In this document: positions 1 to 8,381 of the stretch, one piece after another
Layout: each line of letters begins with the position of its first letter
How positions within the stretch are numbered: position 1 is the first letter of the stretch
Assembly (NCBI RefSeq): GCF_002904335.1
Contig: NZ_PPHF01000016.1
Span: 62,001 to 126,000, forward strand
From: Amycolatopsis sp. CA-126428
GTDB taxonomy: Bacteria > Actinomycetota > Actinomycetes > Mycobacteriales > Pseudonocardiaceae
DNA: 64,000 nt
Direction: 5' to 3'
Position numbers and translations under genes: made by a program
Notes under the pieces: model-generated
Databases searched by the model: none
Told to the model about the DNA's origin: nothing
The model's input: the letters and a program-made list of their open reading frames with translations, nothing else

Positions 1-680
1 GGGCGGATGATCGCCGGCTCGCGCAGGGGATGGTCGTCGGGGACGTCGGCGGGGAGGGGTCTGCTGCTGCGGCCGGAAACGATCACACGCATCCCCGCCG
101 GTGGCTGCGCCGGGAGCAGGGCCGCGATGCTGTGGGCGTCGTGGCTGCCGTCCAGGCCGCGGTCCTCGTCCAGCCCGTCCACCACGAGCGCGAACTGCAT
201 ACCGCGTCGGCGGCAGTCTCCGGCGGTTTCGGCGAGCAGACCCCGCCACTGCGCCTCGCGGGTGGCATCGGTCGACGGCGGCAGTGGCGTTCCCCGCAGC
301 GCGCAGAGCTGCTCGAGCAGGTTGTCGACGAACGCGCGGCGATCGCTCTGGTCCGGCTGGCTGCCGGTGATGAAGAACGCGACGAGCCGGACCCCGGGCG
401 GGGGAGCCAGCACGAAGGCCGCCAGCAGCGCCGACTTTCCCGACCAGGCTTCGGCCCGCCACCAGGCATACGTGCTTTCGGTGGCGGGATCGGTGCAGAA
501 CCGGGCCAGCTCGGCGAGTTCTTCGCTGCGATCGACCAGGCGCCGGGGCGCGAAGGACTCGACGCGGCTGAGGTAGTAGCTGTGCACCGGTGCGGATCCG
601 CCGACGTGCACGTCACCCCGTACCGTCCCGATCTGGAACACCGGTCCGGTGAACCGGCCCGAAGCGGAGTTCTCCGTCAC
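1..680 (-). CDS. STAND/NACHT-like NTPase, N-terminal part (cut by window edge)
   Basis: The GTG at 680 opens a reading frame that stays open to the left edge (226 codons seen). The N-terminus has a GPVFQIGTVRGDVHVGG stretch that I recall from a family of actinobacterial ATPases. A P-loop-like segment AEAWSGKS lies at residues 76-83 (K82, S83; the first Gly of the Walker A consensus is Ala) and a Walker B segment LVVDGLDED at about 166-173. The following AHSIAALLPAQPPAGMRVIVSGR fits a STAND NTPase core. Such proteins are signalling or conflict-system switches, but the effector and sensor parts lie outside the window, so the role is unknown. It is divergent from the DinB-like gene. No clear Shine-Dalgarno precedes the GTG and the frame is open upstream, so the start is tentative. 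Confidence 0.72.
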   Translation of the reverse strand, partial: MTENSASGRFTGPVFQIGTVRGDVHVGGSAPVHSYYLSRVESFAPRRLVDRSEELAELARFCTDPATESTYAWWRAEAWSGKSALLAAFVLAPPPGVRLVAFFITGSQPDQSDRRAFVDNLLEQLCALRGTPLPPSTDATREAQWRGLLAETAGDCRRRGMQFALVVDGLDEDRGLDGSHDAHSIAALLPAQPPAGMRVIVSGRSSRPLPADVPDDHPLREPAIIR

Positions 681-843
681 CGGGCCATCATCCCGGGGTG
701 CACCGGCCCGGCGCCCGGCCTGCGCTGCGTGCCCTGCGGAGTTGTCCCCGAACTGTCCCGTTTTCCCGGCCACGCGCGAGTCACCCCGTCGTGGGCGCGC
801 GGGATCACCGCGTCGCGGGCCGCCGCCCAGTAGCTTCTCGATC

Positions 844-1353
844 ATGGTCGAGACGCCCGAACCGCCTCCCACGCTGGCCGATCCGCGCGCGCTGCTGGTG
901 GGCTACCTCGACCACAGTGCCGCCGTCATCCTGCGCAAGCTCGACGGCCTCTCCGAACGTGACCTGCGCCGGAGCGTGCTGCCGTCGGGCTGGACGCCGC
1001 TGGGCATGGTCAAGCACCTCGCCTGCACCGAACGCTTCTGGATCCGGTACCTGTTCGCCGGCGAGGACGTCGACTTCTCCTGGCCCCGCACCGCCGAGCA
1101 GGAGTGGTTCGTCGCGCCGGCGGAACCGTCGGCGGACATCACCGCCTTCTTCCTGGCGGAGCACGAAAACTGTGCCCGGCTCGCCGCGGTCACCCCGCTG
1201 GACGGCCGGGCCGTCCGCACGACCCGCCGCGGCGGCGCCGAAGAGCACCCCACGTTCGCGTGGATCCTGTGCCACCTCCTCCAGAACTTCGCCCGGCACG
1301 CCGGGCACGTGGACGTCGGCCGCGAGCTGATCGACGGCGTGACCGGCAAATAG
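844..1353 (+). CDS. DinB-like / DUF664 family protein
   Basis: This 169-residue protein has the four-helix DinB/DUF664 pattern: an N-terminal YLDHSAAVILRKLDGLSE helix, then GWTPLGMVKHLACTERFW with a conserved His, and a C-terminal LCHLLQNFARHAGHVD segment with the further His residues expected for a metal site. Members are thiol- or metal-dependent enzymes of mostly unknown substrate. The ATG at 844 is preferred over upstream in-frame starts because family homology begins there; the upstream codons are low-complexity and overlap the control region of the divergent NTPase. It is tail-to-tail with the solute-binding protein, 4 bases apart. Confidence 0.8.
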   Translation: MVETPEPPPTLADPRALLVGYLDHSAAVILRKLDGLSERDLRRSVLPSGWTPLGMVKHLACTERFWIRYLFAGEDVDFSWPRTAEQEWFVAPAEPSADITAFFLAEHENCARLAAVTPLDGRAVRTTRRGGAEEHPTFAWILCHLLQNFARHAGHVDVGRELIDGVTGK

Positions 1354-1357
1354 CGCG

Positions 1358-2074
1358 TCAGGCGGGCGGTGCGACCGTCGCGTCCTGGTTCGCGCGGCGC
1401 AGCGCGTCGGCGACGAAGCCGGTGGCCTTCAGCTCCTCGACCAGGTCGTGCAGGAACGCGATCGTCTCCGGGCGGCGGTCCGGGGTGGTGCAGACCGCCT
1501 GCCGGATCTCCATGAAGCGTCCCGGAAGCACGCGGGTCCCGGGGTGGGCGGCGACGTAGGCGGTCAGCGGCTGCCGGATTCCGGCGGCGACCTCGAGGCC
1601 TTGGTTCTCGAACGCCGTGACACCGTCCTCGCCGCGCACGAGGGTGGCCTGCTGGACGGTCCGGGTCAGGTACAGGTCGTACGCGGACCCTTGCTTGACG
1701 CCGATCCGGACGTCGGGCCGGTCGACGTCGGCCGGCGTGGTGAAGGGCGAGCCGTCCGGCACGACGTACACGCCTTCGATCACGACGTACGGCGCGGTGA
1801 ACGCCACCTCGGCCGCGCGGGCGGGCTCGATCGCCAGGAAGCCCAGGTCGGCCGCGCCCGAGGTCAGCGCCTCGAGCGACTTGCGGGCCGCGTCGAAACA
1901 GGCGAACTCGACCGGGACGGCCAGCCGTGCCGCCACCTCGCGCGCGAGGTCGACCGTGACCCCGCCCGGTTGCGCCGGCGTGCCGTGCGCGAGCACGGGG
2001 TTGCCGAGGTTGATCGCGGCGCGCAGCGGGCCGGTGGGCGCGAGGTCGCGGGCGACGGCGGAAAGATCTCCCAT
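1358..2074 (-). CDS. Substrate-binding domain protein (SBP_bac_3-like)
   Basis: The 238 residues match family-3 extracellular solute-binding proteins: PLRAAINLGNPVLA at the start of the first lobe, DLAREVAARLAVPVEF, AADLGFLAIEPARAAEVAFTAPYV, and a second-lobe RIGVKQGSAYDLYL. No signal peptide or lipobox is visible and no permease or ATPase gene is adjacent. It is therefore either a cytoplasmic sensor-like relative or an orphan binding protein; it might also be described as an amino-acid ABC transporter substrate-binding protein. The ligand cannot be read from the sequence. Confidence 0.75.
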   Translation of the reverse strand: MGDLSAVARDLAPTGPLRAAINLGNPVLAHGTPAQPGGVTVDLAREVAARLAVPVEFACFDAARKSLEALTSGAADLGFLAIEPARAAEVAFTAPYVVIEGVYVVPDGSPFTTPADVDRPDVRIGVKQGSAYDLYLTRTVQQATLVRGEDGVTAFENQGLEVAAGIRQPLTAYVAAHPGTRVLPGRFMEIRQAVCTTPDRRPETIAFLHDLVEELKATGFVADALRRANQDATVAPPA

Positions 2075-2123
2075 GACCGGCGAGGCTAGCGGCGGGACTC
2101 CGCGTGCGCCCCGCGATTGTCGC

Positions 2124-3215
2124 TCACGCCACCGGCGGCTCGTCCGCGGTGGTCAAGGCGAACATCGTCTCCTGGTGGTAGACCTCGCCGGGGCGCAGCA
2201 CCGTGCTGGGGAAGTCCGGCCGGTTGGGGGAGTCCGGGAAGTGCTGGGCCTCCAGCGCGAAGCCGGCGCCGCGGTGGTACGGGCGGCCGCCGGTGCCGGT
2301 GAGGGCCGCGGTGAGGTAGTTGCCCGAGTAGAACTGCAGGCCCGGCTCGGTCGTCCACATGGTGAGCAGGCGCCCGGACGCCGGATCCCACGCGCGGGCG
2401 GCGAACGGCGCGCCGTCGTCGAGCACCCAGTTGTGGTCGTAACCCTGGCCGATCACCAGCTGGGGGTCGGGTTCGCCGACGCGGGCCCCGATCGGCGCCC
2501 CCCGGCGGAAGTCGAAGGGCGTGCCGTCGACCGGCACCGGGTCGCCGGCCGGGATCAGGTCGTCCCCGGTCGGGCAGAACCGGCTCGCGGCGATCTCCAG
2601 CCGGTGCTCGTGGACGTCGCCCGCCCCTTCGCCGGCCAGGTTCCAGTAGGTGTGGTTGGTCAGGTTGACCACCGTCGGCGCGTCGGTGGTGGCGCGGTAG
2701 GTGATGCGCAGCCGGTCGCGCGCGTCGACGCGGTAGGTGACCTCGGCGGTGAGCCGGCCGGGGTAGCCCTGGTCGCCGTCCGGGCTGACCAGCGTGAGCC
2801 GCAGGGCGACGCCGTCGCCGTCGCGAATCTCGGCCGCCGCCCAGACCCGCGTGTCGAAGCCGGCCGGGCCGCCGTGGAGGCTGTTCTTGCCGTTGTTGAG
2901 GGGCACCCGGTACTGGACGCCGTCGAGGGTGAAGGTGCCACCGGCGATCCGGTTGGCGAACCGGCCGATCACCGCGCCCAGGAACACCCGGTCCGCTTCG
3001 GGCCGGTTGTTGGCGACGTAGGCGTCGAGCTCGGCGAAGCCGAGGACGACGTTGCCGGGGTGGCCGTCACGGTCCGGCGCCTCCAGCGACTGGAGCACGC
3101 CGCCGTAGTCGAGCACGCGCACGACCGGCCCGCCGGGCCGCCCCAGCGTGTACCGGTGGACGTCGGTTCCGCCGGCCTGGCCGAACAACTCCCGGGTGAG
3201 CTCGGGTGCGGTCAT
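2124..3215 (-). CDS. galM: Aldose 1-epimerase (galactose mutarotase)
   Basis: This 363-residue GalM-type enzyme interconverts the alpha and beta anomers of galactose or glucose. Family signatures are NNRPEADRVFLGAVIGRFANRI, the catalytic His in VNLTNHTYWNLAG, and GLQFYSGNYL near the C-terminus. The ATG at 3215 is chosen because GGAGGA lies 7 bases upstream; a TTG 15 bases earlier would overlap that site. A TTGACC/TAAGGT promoter and a 16-base LacI-type palindrome precede it. The same palindrome core stands in front of the secreted alpha-galactosidase at 52686, which suggests joint control of galactoside use. Confidence 0.9.
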   Translation of the reverse strand: MTAPELTRELFGQAGGTDVHRYTLGRPGGPVVRVLDYGGVLQSLEAPDRDGHPGNVVLGFAELDAYVANNRPEADRVFLGAVIGRFANRIAGGTFTLDGVQYRVPLNNGKNSLHGGPAGFDTRVWAAAEIRDGDGVALRLTLVSPDGDQGYPGRLTAEVTYRVDARDRLRITYRATTDAPTVVNLTNHTYWNLAGEGAGDVHEHRLEIAASRFCPTGDDLIPAGDPVPVDGTPFDFRRGAPIGARVGEPDPQLVIGQGYDHNWVLDDGAPFAARAWDPASGRLLTMWTTEPGLQFYSGNYLTAALTGTGGRPYHRGAGFALEAQHFPDSPNRPDFPSTVLRPGEVYHQETMFALTTADEPPVA

Positions 3216-3234
3216 CGGTGCGTCCTCCAACCGA

Positions 3235-3250
3235 CTGTTAGCGCTAACAG
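3235..3250. promoter_or_regulatory. LacI-family operator, copy 1
   Basis: CTGTTAGCGCTAACAG is a perfect 16-base palindrome with the central CG of LacI/GalR-family operators. It lies just downstream of the predicted galM start point (about +3 to +18), where a bound repressor would block transcription. The 14-base core TGTTAGCGCTAACA recurs at 52642-52655. No LacI gene lies in this window. Confidence 0.8.
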
Positions 3251-3259
3251 CCTGGATCG

Positions 3260-3288
3260 ACCTTAGATTCGCGGCCGCGCACGGTCAA
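3260..3288 (-). promoter_or_regulatory. Promoter of galM
   Basis: On the minus strand TTGACC (3288-3283) and TAAGGT (3265-3260) are separated by 17 bases, a good housekeeping-sigma match. The predicted start point falls near 3253, immediately before the LacI-type operator. Confidence 0.6.
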
Positions 3289-3327
3289 GGACCGAGGCTG
3301 CCTCCAGGGCAGTGAAGGCGGCCTGGG

Positions 3328-3383
3328 CCCGTCGGTGTTGGCCCGTCAGTGTCGGCCCCTCAGTGTCGGCCCCTCAGTGTTCG
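3328..3383. repeat. Four tandem 14-base units
   Basis: Four near-identical units begin at 3328, 3342, 3356 and 3370, with consensus CCCSTCAGTGTYGG. The last unit runs into the 3' end of the PucR gene, covering its stop codon at 3374-3376. The array separates galM from the PucR gene. Confidence 0.8.
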
Positions 3384-4621
3384 CCGGTCGATGGCCGGGT
3401 GCCCAGCAGCCGGTGGGCGCACAGCGCCATCTGGATCTCCAGGCGCTTCGCCGGATCCGCCAGCCGGTCGCCGAACAGCTCGCTCAGCTGGCTCACGCGG
3501 TAGCGGACCGTCTGGGGGTGGATCCGCAGGGCCTGGGCGATCTCCGGCGTGCTCCCGTTGTGCTCCAGCCAGCTCAGCAACGTTTCGGCCAGCCGGGTCT
3601 GCTGCTTCACCGTCAGGCCCGCGAAGGGGGCGAGCGCTTTCGCCGACAGCTCGTCCAGCAGGAAGCGGTCGAGCAGCAGCCAGTGCGTCGCCAGGTGGTC
3701 GGCCGTGTGCGTGACCGGGCCGTCGCCGGCCAGGCCGCGGCGGAGGAGGTCGAGCGTGCGGCGCGCCCACAGCAGTGACGTCGCCGCGTCGGCCGGGCGG
3801 ACCCGGGGGCCGATCGCCGCGCGCCAGCCCGGGAGCCGGCCTTCGAGGCCCCGCAGGTCGCGGTCCGGGTTCGGGGTCAGCAGGCACGGCTCGGGGCCGT
3901 CCAGATCGAGCAGCACGTCGCCGGCCAGCTGCGGGGACGGCGGCGGGTGCTGCTCGGTCCGCGGCTCGAGCGCCACGACCGTGACCCACTCCGGCACCGT
4001 CCACTGCGCCGCCTTGGCCATGGTCGCCAGCGTGGCCGGGGACGTGGGCGGGGTGGCCAGCAGCAGTTCGAACAGCCGGCGCCGCCGTCGTTCGAGCGTG
4101 CCGCTCGCCATCGCCTGCGCCAAGGTGTACCCCTCGACCGAGTACGAGGAAATCTCGTCCACGTAGGCGAAAACGGCTTCCGCGCCGACGCACAGCACGG
4201 CCGCCGGGAACCGGTGCGCCTGCCCCAGCTCGGCTATGTAGTGCCACGCCGCGCGGCCACCCGCGCGGTAGGCGGCCTGCAGGGAATTGAGGCTGCCGCC
4301 GTCGTGGTGCACGCGCTTGCCGACCTCCACGAACAGCTTCGCGCCATTGTCCTGTGTGGACGCCAGGTCCTCGATGCTGTCGATGCAGCCGAGCACCGCC
4401 TGCTCGATCGCGAGCACGATCATCTTGCCGAACTCGCCCTCGAGGGGCTTGGCGTACTCGGGGACGGCCCGCTGGACCTCCTCGAGGATCCGCCGGGCGA
4501 GCTGGTCGGCGTGCGGCCGGAACCGCCGCCCCAGTTCGGCCGGCAGCGAGCACCACAGCTGCCGCGCGCGGCCGGTGCCCCGCGGGTGCGGAATCGCCGC
4601 CTGCGTGATCGTCCGGGTCAT
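3374..4621 (-). CDS. PucR family transcriptional regulator
   Basis: The 415-residue protein has an N-terminal all-helical sensory region (ILEEVQRAVPEYAKPLEGEFGK) and a C-terminal PucR helix-turn-helix, TPEIAQALRIHPQTVRYRVSQL at about residues 365-388. It is clearly paralogous to the protein at 22086-23300, and the two bracket the lipid-biosynthesis block. It is divergent from the MmpL-family exporter across 282 bases, making it a candidate regulator of that operon. The stop region overlaps a 14-base tandem repeat. Confidence 0.85.
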   Translation of the reverse strand: MTRTITQAAIPHPRGTGRARQLWCSLPAELGRRFRPHADQLARRILEEVQRAVPEYAKPLEGEFGKMIVLAIEQAVLGCIDSIEDLASTQDNGAKLFVEVGKRVHHDGGSLNSLQAAYRAGGRAAWHYIAELGQAHRFPAAVLCVGAEAVFAYVDEISSYSVEGYTLAQAMASGTLERRRRRLFELLLATPPTSPATLATMAKAAQWTVPEWVTVVALEPRTEQHPPPSPQLAGDVLLDLDGPEPCLLTPNPDRDLRGLEGRLPGWRAAIGPRVRPADAATSLLWARRTLDLLRRGLAGDGPVTHTADHLATHWLLLDRFLLDELSAKALAPFAGLTVKQQTRLAETLLSWLEHNGSTPEIAQALRIHPQTVRYRVSQLSELFGDRLADPAKRLEIQMALCAHRLLGTRPSTGEH

Positions 4622-4903
4622 GGCTCACACCCCTTGCCGCGCTTCGTGGAGAATCCGCGCCGTGCTCGGCGCGGACGTCATGTACTCACACGGGATCGGA
4701 CTTGGCAACCGCCGCCCCTGCGCCCGGAGCGGGTTCTGTCACGCCGGGCCCAACGGTCACACCGGAGTTTGTCACCTCCCGGACAAAGTGGGAACACTAA
4801 CCGCGGCAAAGGTTTCCGGAATTCGATTTGTGAACCGAGACGGTATCTTCGCGCCCCTTCCCGTTGTTAGCGTGATCAACCGGCACGCGGGAGGAGAACA
4901 CCG

Positions 4904-6907
4904 ATGACGGCGCTCGTTTCCTGGTGCTTCCGCCGGGCCGGCGTCGTGATCGTGCTGTGGCTGGTGGCGCTGGGCGGGCTGGTGGCCGCCGCGGCGCACA
5001 CCGGCGCGGCCTTCCGCGACACGGTGGACCTGCCCGCCGCGGACAGCACGGCGGCGGCGAACCTGCTGCGCGCTTTCGGTGCCGGTAACGCCGGGGAAAG
5101 CGTCGTCGTCCGTTCGGAGGACGGCCCGGCCGACAGCGGCACGGGCCGCGTCCGGCTCGACGCGCTCGCCGCCCGGCTGGCGGCGGTGCCGCACGTCGTG
5201 TCCGTCGATCCGCCGCCCGGCCGGCTGTCCGCCGACCGGCGGATCGCGGTGCTCACCGTGCGGTTCGACGCCCCGGCCGCCGACCTCGGGCCGGGGACGG
5301 CCGACGCGCTGGCCGCCACCGTCCGTGACACCGAGGGCCTCACCGCCGGCGTTTCCGGCGAGCTCGCCGCGATGACGGCCGCCGCCCCCGGCCTGGGCAA
5401 CGCCGGGATCGGCCTGCTCGCCGCGGCCGTCGTGCTGCTGGTCGCCTTCGGCTCGCTGACCTGCGTCCTGCTCCCGGTCCTCACCGCGGCGGTTTCGGTC
5501 GGCTGCGCCCTGGCCGCGGTGACGCTGGTGTCGCACGTCATGACCATGCCGAAGATCAGCACCGAGATCGCCGCGCTGCTCGGGCTCGGCGTCGGCGTCG
5601 ACTACGCGCTGTTCGTCCTGACCCGCTACCGGCAGGGCCGCCGGGACGGTGCCGGGCCCGCGGCGGCGCTGGCCGTCGCGGCCGCGACCTCCGGCCGCAG
5701 CGTGGTCTTCGCCGGCGTCACCGTGTGCGTCTCGCTCGCCGGGATGCTCACCGTCGGCCTGCCGTTCCTGGACGGGATCGCGGTCGCCGCCGCGGTCTCG
5801 GTGCTGCTCACCGCGTTCGCCGCCCTCACCCTGCTGCCGGCGCTGCTGCGGCTCCTGGGCCGCCGGATGCGCCTGCGCCCGGACGGCAGCGCGGCCTGGT
5901 GGGCCCGGCTCGCGGGGTCGGTGACCGCGCGTCCCGGCCCGTACACCCTGGCGGCCCTGCTGGTCGTGGCCGTGCTCGCGCTCCCGATGGCCGGCCTGCG
6001 GCTCGGCGTGCCGGGCGCCGCGTCCGACCCACCCGGCAGCGTCACGCGGACCGCGGCCGAGCTGCTCGAAGAAGGCTTCGGCCCGGGCGCCGACGCGCCG
6101 TTGCTGGTGGTCGGGACCGGCGGCGGCGACGCGGTGGGCGCGCTGCGGGAAGCGCTGCTCGCGAGCGCGGACGTCGGCCCGCCCACCGCGCTGCCCGGGG
6201 GAGCGTGGCTGCTGACGGTGCTCCCGCGGACGGGCGCGAGCGATCCGGCCACCGGCGAGCTGCTCGCGTCGACGCGGGTGATGGCCCGGGTCATCGGCGG
6301 CCCGGACGCGCACGTCGGCGGGGTCGTCGCGGCCCGGGCCGACTTCGCGAAAGCGATCACCGCGCGGCTGCCGCTGTTCCTCGCCGCCGTCGTCGGGATT
6401 TCGGTCCTGCTGCTGGCCTGGGTGTTCCGCAGCGTGCTGATCCCGCTCACCGCGGCGGTGATGAACCTGCTGACCGCGGCCGCGACGACCGGCGCGGTCG
6501 TGTTCGCCTTCGGCGGCCCGATCGAGCCCTACCTGCCCGTGTTCCTGTTCGCCGGGCTGTTCGGCCTGTCGATGGACTACGAGGTCTTCCTCATCGCCCG
6601 GATCCAGGAGGCGTGGCGCCGCCACGGCGATCCGCGGGCCGCCATCGTCGACGGCGTCGCGGCGACCGGCCGGACCATCACCGCGGCCGCGGTGATCATG
6701 GCGCTGGTGTTCGTCTCGTTCGCCTTCGTGGACGCCCGGGTGGTGCGCGAAGCGGGGGTCGGGCTGACCGTCGCCGTGCTCCTGGACGCCGTCGTGGTCC
6801 GGTGCGTGCTCGTCCCCGCGGTGATGGCCCGGCTCGGGGCGGCGAACTGGTGGTTCCCGCGCCGGAAGGCCGCGGCCGGCGGCGAACTGGTGGGGAGCAC
6901 GCGATGA
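4904..6907 (+). CDS. MMPL family RND transporter (putative lipid exporter)
   Basis: This 667-residue membrane protein has the MmpL layout: one N-terminal helix, a periplasmic domain (about residues 35-160), a bundle of helices, a second periplasmic domain and a second bundle. The paired Asp-Tyr residues of the MmpL proton relay are present in both halves (GVGVDYALFVLTRY and GLSMDYEVFLIARI). GGAGGA precedes the ATG. Its stop overlaps the MFS gene by ATGA, and the FAAL/PKS genes follow. By analogy with MmpL3, which flips trehalose monomycolate, it may export the product of the neighbouring PKS; this is inferred from position. Confidence 0.85.
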   Translation: MTALVSWCFRRAGVVIVLWLVALGGLVAAAAHTGAAFRDTVDLPAADSTAAANLLRAFGAGNAGESVVVRSEDGPADSGTGRVRLDALAARLAAVPHVVSVDPPPGRLSADRRIAVLTVRFDAPAADLGPGTADALAATVRDTEGLTAGVSGELAAMTAAAPGLGNAGIGLLAAAVVLLVAFGSLTCVLLPVLTAAVSVGCALAAVTLVSHVMTMPKISTEIAALLGLGVGVDYALFVLTRYRQGRRDGAGPAAALAVAAATSGRSVVFAGVTVCVSLAGMLTVGLPFLDGIAVAAAVSVLLTAFAALTLLPALLRLLGRRMRLRPDGSAAWWARLAGSVTARPGPYTLAALLVVAVLALPMAGLRLGVPGAASDPPGSVTRTAAELLEEGFGPGADAPLLVVGTGGGDAVGALREALLASADVGPPTALPGGAWLLTVLPRTGASDPATGELLASTRVMARVIGGPDAHVGGVVAARADFAKAITARLPLFLAAVVGISVLLLAWVFRSVLIPLTAAVMNLLTAAATTGAVVFAFGGPIEPYLPVFLFAGLFGLSMDYEVFLIARIQEAWRRHGDPRAAIVDGVAATGRTITAAAVIMALVFVSFAFVDARVVREAGVGLTVAVLLDAVVVRCVLVPAVMARLGAANWWFPRRKAAAGGELVGSTR

Positions 6908-8289
6908 CCCGGCGGACGCTGGTCGTGCTCGCGCTCGGCGCGTTCGTCACGACGCTGGACAACACGATCGTCGCCGCGGGCGCGCCGTCCATCGCCCGCG
7001 ACCTCGCCCTCGACGTCGGGACACTGGAGTGGATCGCGCTCGGGTACATGCTCCCGTTCGCCGGGCTCCTGCCGGTGGCGGGGGCGCTGATCGACCGCTG
7101 GGGCCGCCGCCCGGCCCTGACCGGTGCCCTCCTCGCGTTCGGGCTCGGCGCGGCGGCAGGCGGCCTGGCGGGTTCGGCGTGGCTGCTGGTCGCCGCCCGG
7201 GTGCTCCAGGGGCTGGCGGCCGCGTTCCTGGTGCCGGGCCTGCTGAGCCTGCTGCGGACCAACCTCGACGCGCGCGGCCGGACGCTCGGCGCGGCGGTCT
7301 GGACCGCCTGCCTGGCGGCCGCGCTGGCCCTCGGCCCCGCGCTCGGCGGTGTCCTGAGCGAATACTGCGGCTGGGCCTGGATCTTCTTCGTCAACCTCCC
7401 GTTCGTGGCCGCGATGCTGGGCCTGCTGCCGGGGGCCGTGCCGCCCGGCCGCGGGGGCGGGACCCGCGCGCCACCGGCGTCGGCGATGATCCTGGTGACG
7501 GCGAGCCTGGTGCTGCTCACCACCGCGCTGGCCGAACCCCGGCTCCGGATCCCGCTGCTCGCCGCGGGGACCGTGTGCGGGGTGGCGTTCCTCGTGCGGG
7601 AACGGCGGGCGGCCGAGAGGCTGGTCCCGCCGGCGCTGACCGGCAACCGGGTGTTCCTCGGCTCGCTCGGCCTGCAGCTGCTGTGGGGACTGGGGATCTC
7701 CGGGATCTTCTTCTTCACGCCGTTGCTGCACCAGGAGTTCCTGGGGCTCGGCCCGGCCGGCGCCGGGCTGCCCCTGGTACTGGTCGCGGTGGCGGTCGTC
7801 GCCGCGACGCCGCTGGTGCCGGCGGCCGTCGCCCGCCACGGTCCACTTCGGACGGTGGCGGCGGGGCTGGCCGTGGTCGGTGCGGGGCTGCTCGCCCTCG
7901 CCGCGGTGAACCACGTCCCCGCGCTGTGGCCGCGCGTGCCCGGCCTGGTCCTGATCGGGGCGGGCTCGGCCTTCACCGTCCCGATGACGTCGCACGCGCT
8001 GGAGGTGGTGGAGCGGCGGTATTCCGGCACGGCGTCGGGATTGCTCACCGCGGGCCGGGAATTGTCGAGCGCGCTCGGCGTGGCGCTGATCGGCGCCGTG
8101 CTGACGTCGGTGCGCGCGGCGCGGCTCGAAGCGGGCGTCCCCGCCGGGGCGGCACTGGCCGGCGGGTACACCGCGGGCCTGCTCGTCGCGGCCGGGCTGA
8201 CGTTCGCCGGCGCGCTGCTGGCCGTGCGCGTGCCCGGCACCCGGCCCGCCGAGACCTCGTCGCCGCGTGACAAACGTGCGGTGCCCTGA
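6904..8289 (+). CDS. MFS transporter, DHA2-type
   Basis: The 461-residue protein starts FVTTLDNTIVAAGAPSIARDL, the D1 motif of DHA2 (14-helix) drug exporters, and has the loop 2-3 motif DRWGRRPAL. It is translationally coupled to the MMPL gene (ATGA). Substrates of this family are diverse; here it may export the PKS product or an intermediate, or give self-protection. The gap to the FAAL gene contains a possible promoter, so the two transporters may form their own transcription unit. Confidence 0.85.
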   Translation: MTRRTLVVLALGAFVTTLDNTIVAAGAPSIARDLALDVGTLEWIALGYMLPFAGLLPVAGALIDRWGRRPALTGALLAFGLGAAAGGLAGSAWLLVAARVLQGLAAAFLVPGLLSLLRTNLDARGRTLGAAVWTACLAAALALGPALGGVLSEYCGWAWIFFVNLPFVAAMLGLLPGAVPPGRGGGTRAPPASAMILVTASLVLLTTALAEPRLRIPLLAAGTVCGVAFLVRERRAAERLVPPALTGNRVFLGSLGLQLLWGLGISGIFFFTPLLHQEFLGLGPAGAGLPLVLVAVAVVAATPLVPAAVARHGPLRTVAAGLAVVGAGLLALAAVNHVPALWPRVPGLVLIGAGSAFTVPMTSHALEVVERRYSGTASGLLTAGRELSSALGVALIGAVLTSVRAARLEAGVPAGAALAGGYTAGLLVAAGLTFAGALLAVRVPGTRPAETSSPRDKRAVP

Positions 8290-8322
8290 CCCGTTTCCCC
8301 GTGAGTATCGGTGATCGAATCG

Positions 8323-8350
8323 TTGACAACCGCACCGGCGCGGTTATTCA
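8323..8350 (+). promoter_or_regulatory. Possible promoter of the FAAL-PKS-AccD operon
   Basis: TTGACA (8323-8328) and TATTCA (8345-8350) are separated by 16 bases. The -10 is imperfect, but the -35 is consensus and the position, about 30 bases before the FAAL start, is suitable. Confidence 0.4.
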
Positions 8351-8381
8351 CTGCGCCGGTAAACGCTCTCTGCGAGGATGC

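Noticed and set aside
30..833. Plus-strand open frames over the left edge
   Set aside because: The minus-strand frame encodes recognisable Walker motifs; the plus-strand frames are low-complexity shadows.
3328..3383. CRISPR-like array
   Set aside because: The units are contiguous 14-mers with no spacers, and no cas gene is present.
4768..4787. TTTGTC/GACAAA inverted repeat upstream of the MMPL gene
   Set aside because: The arms are only 6 bases with an 8-base gap in GC-rich DNA; it could be a PucR site but chance is as likely.
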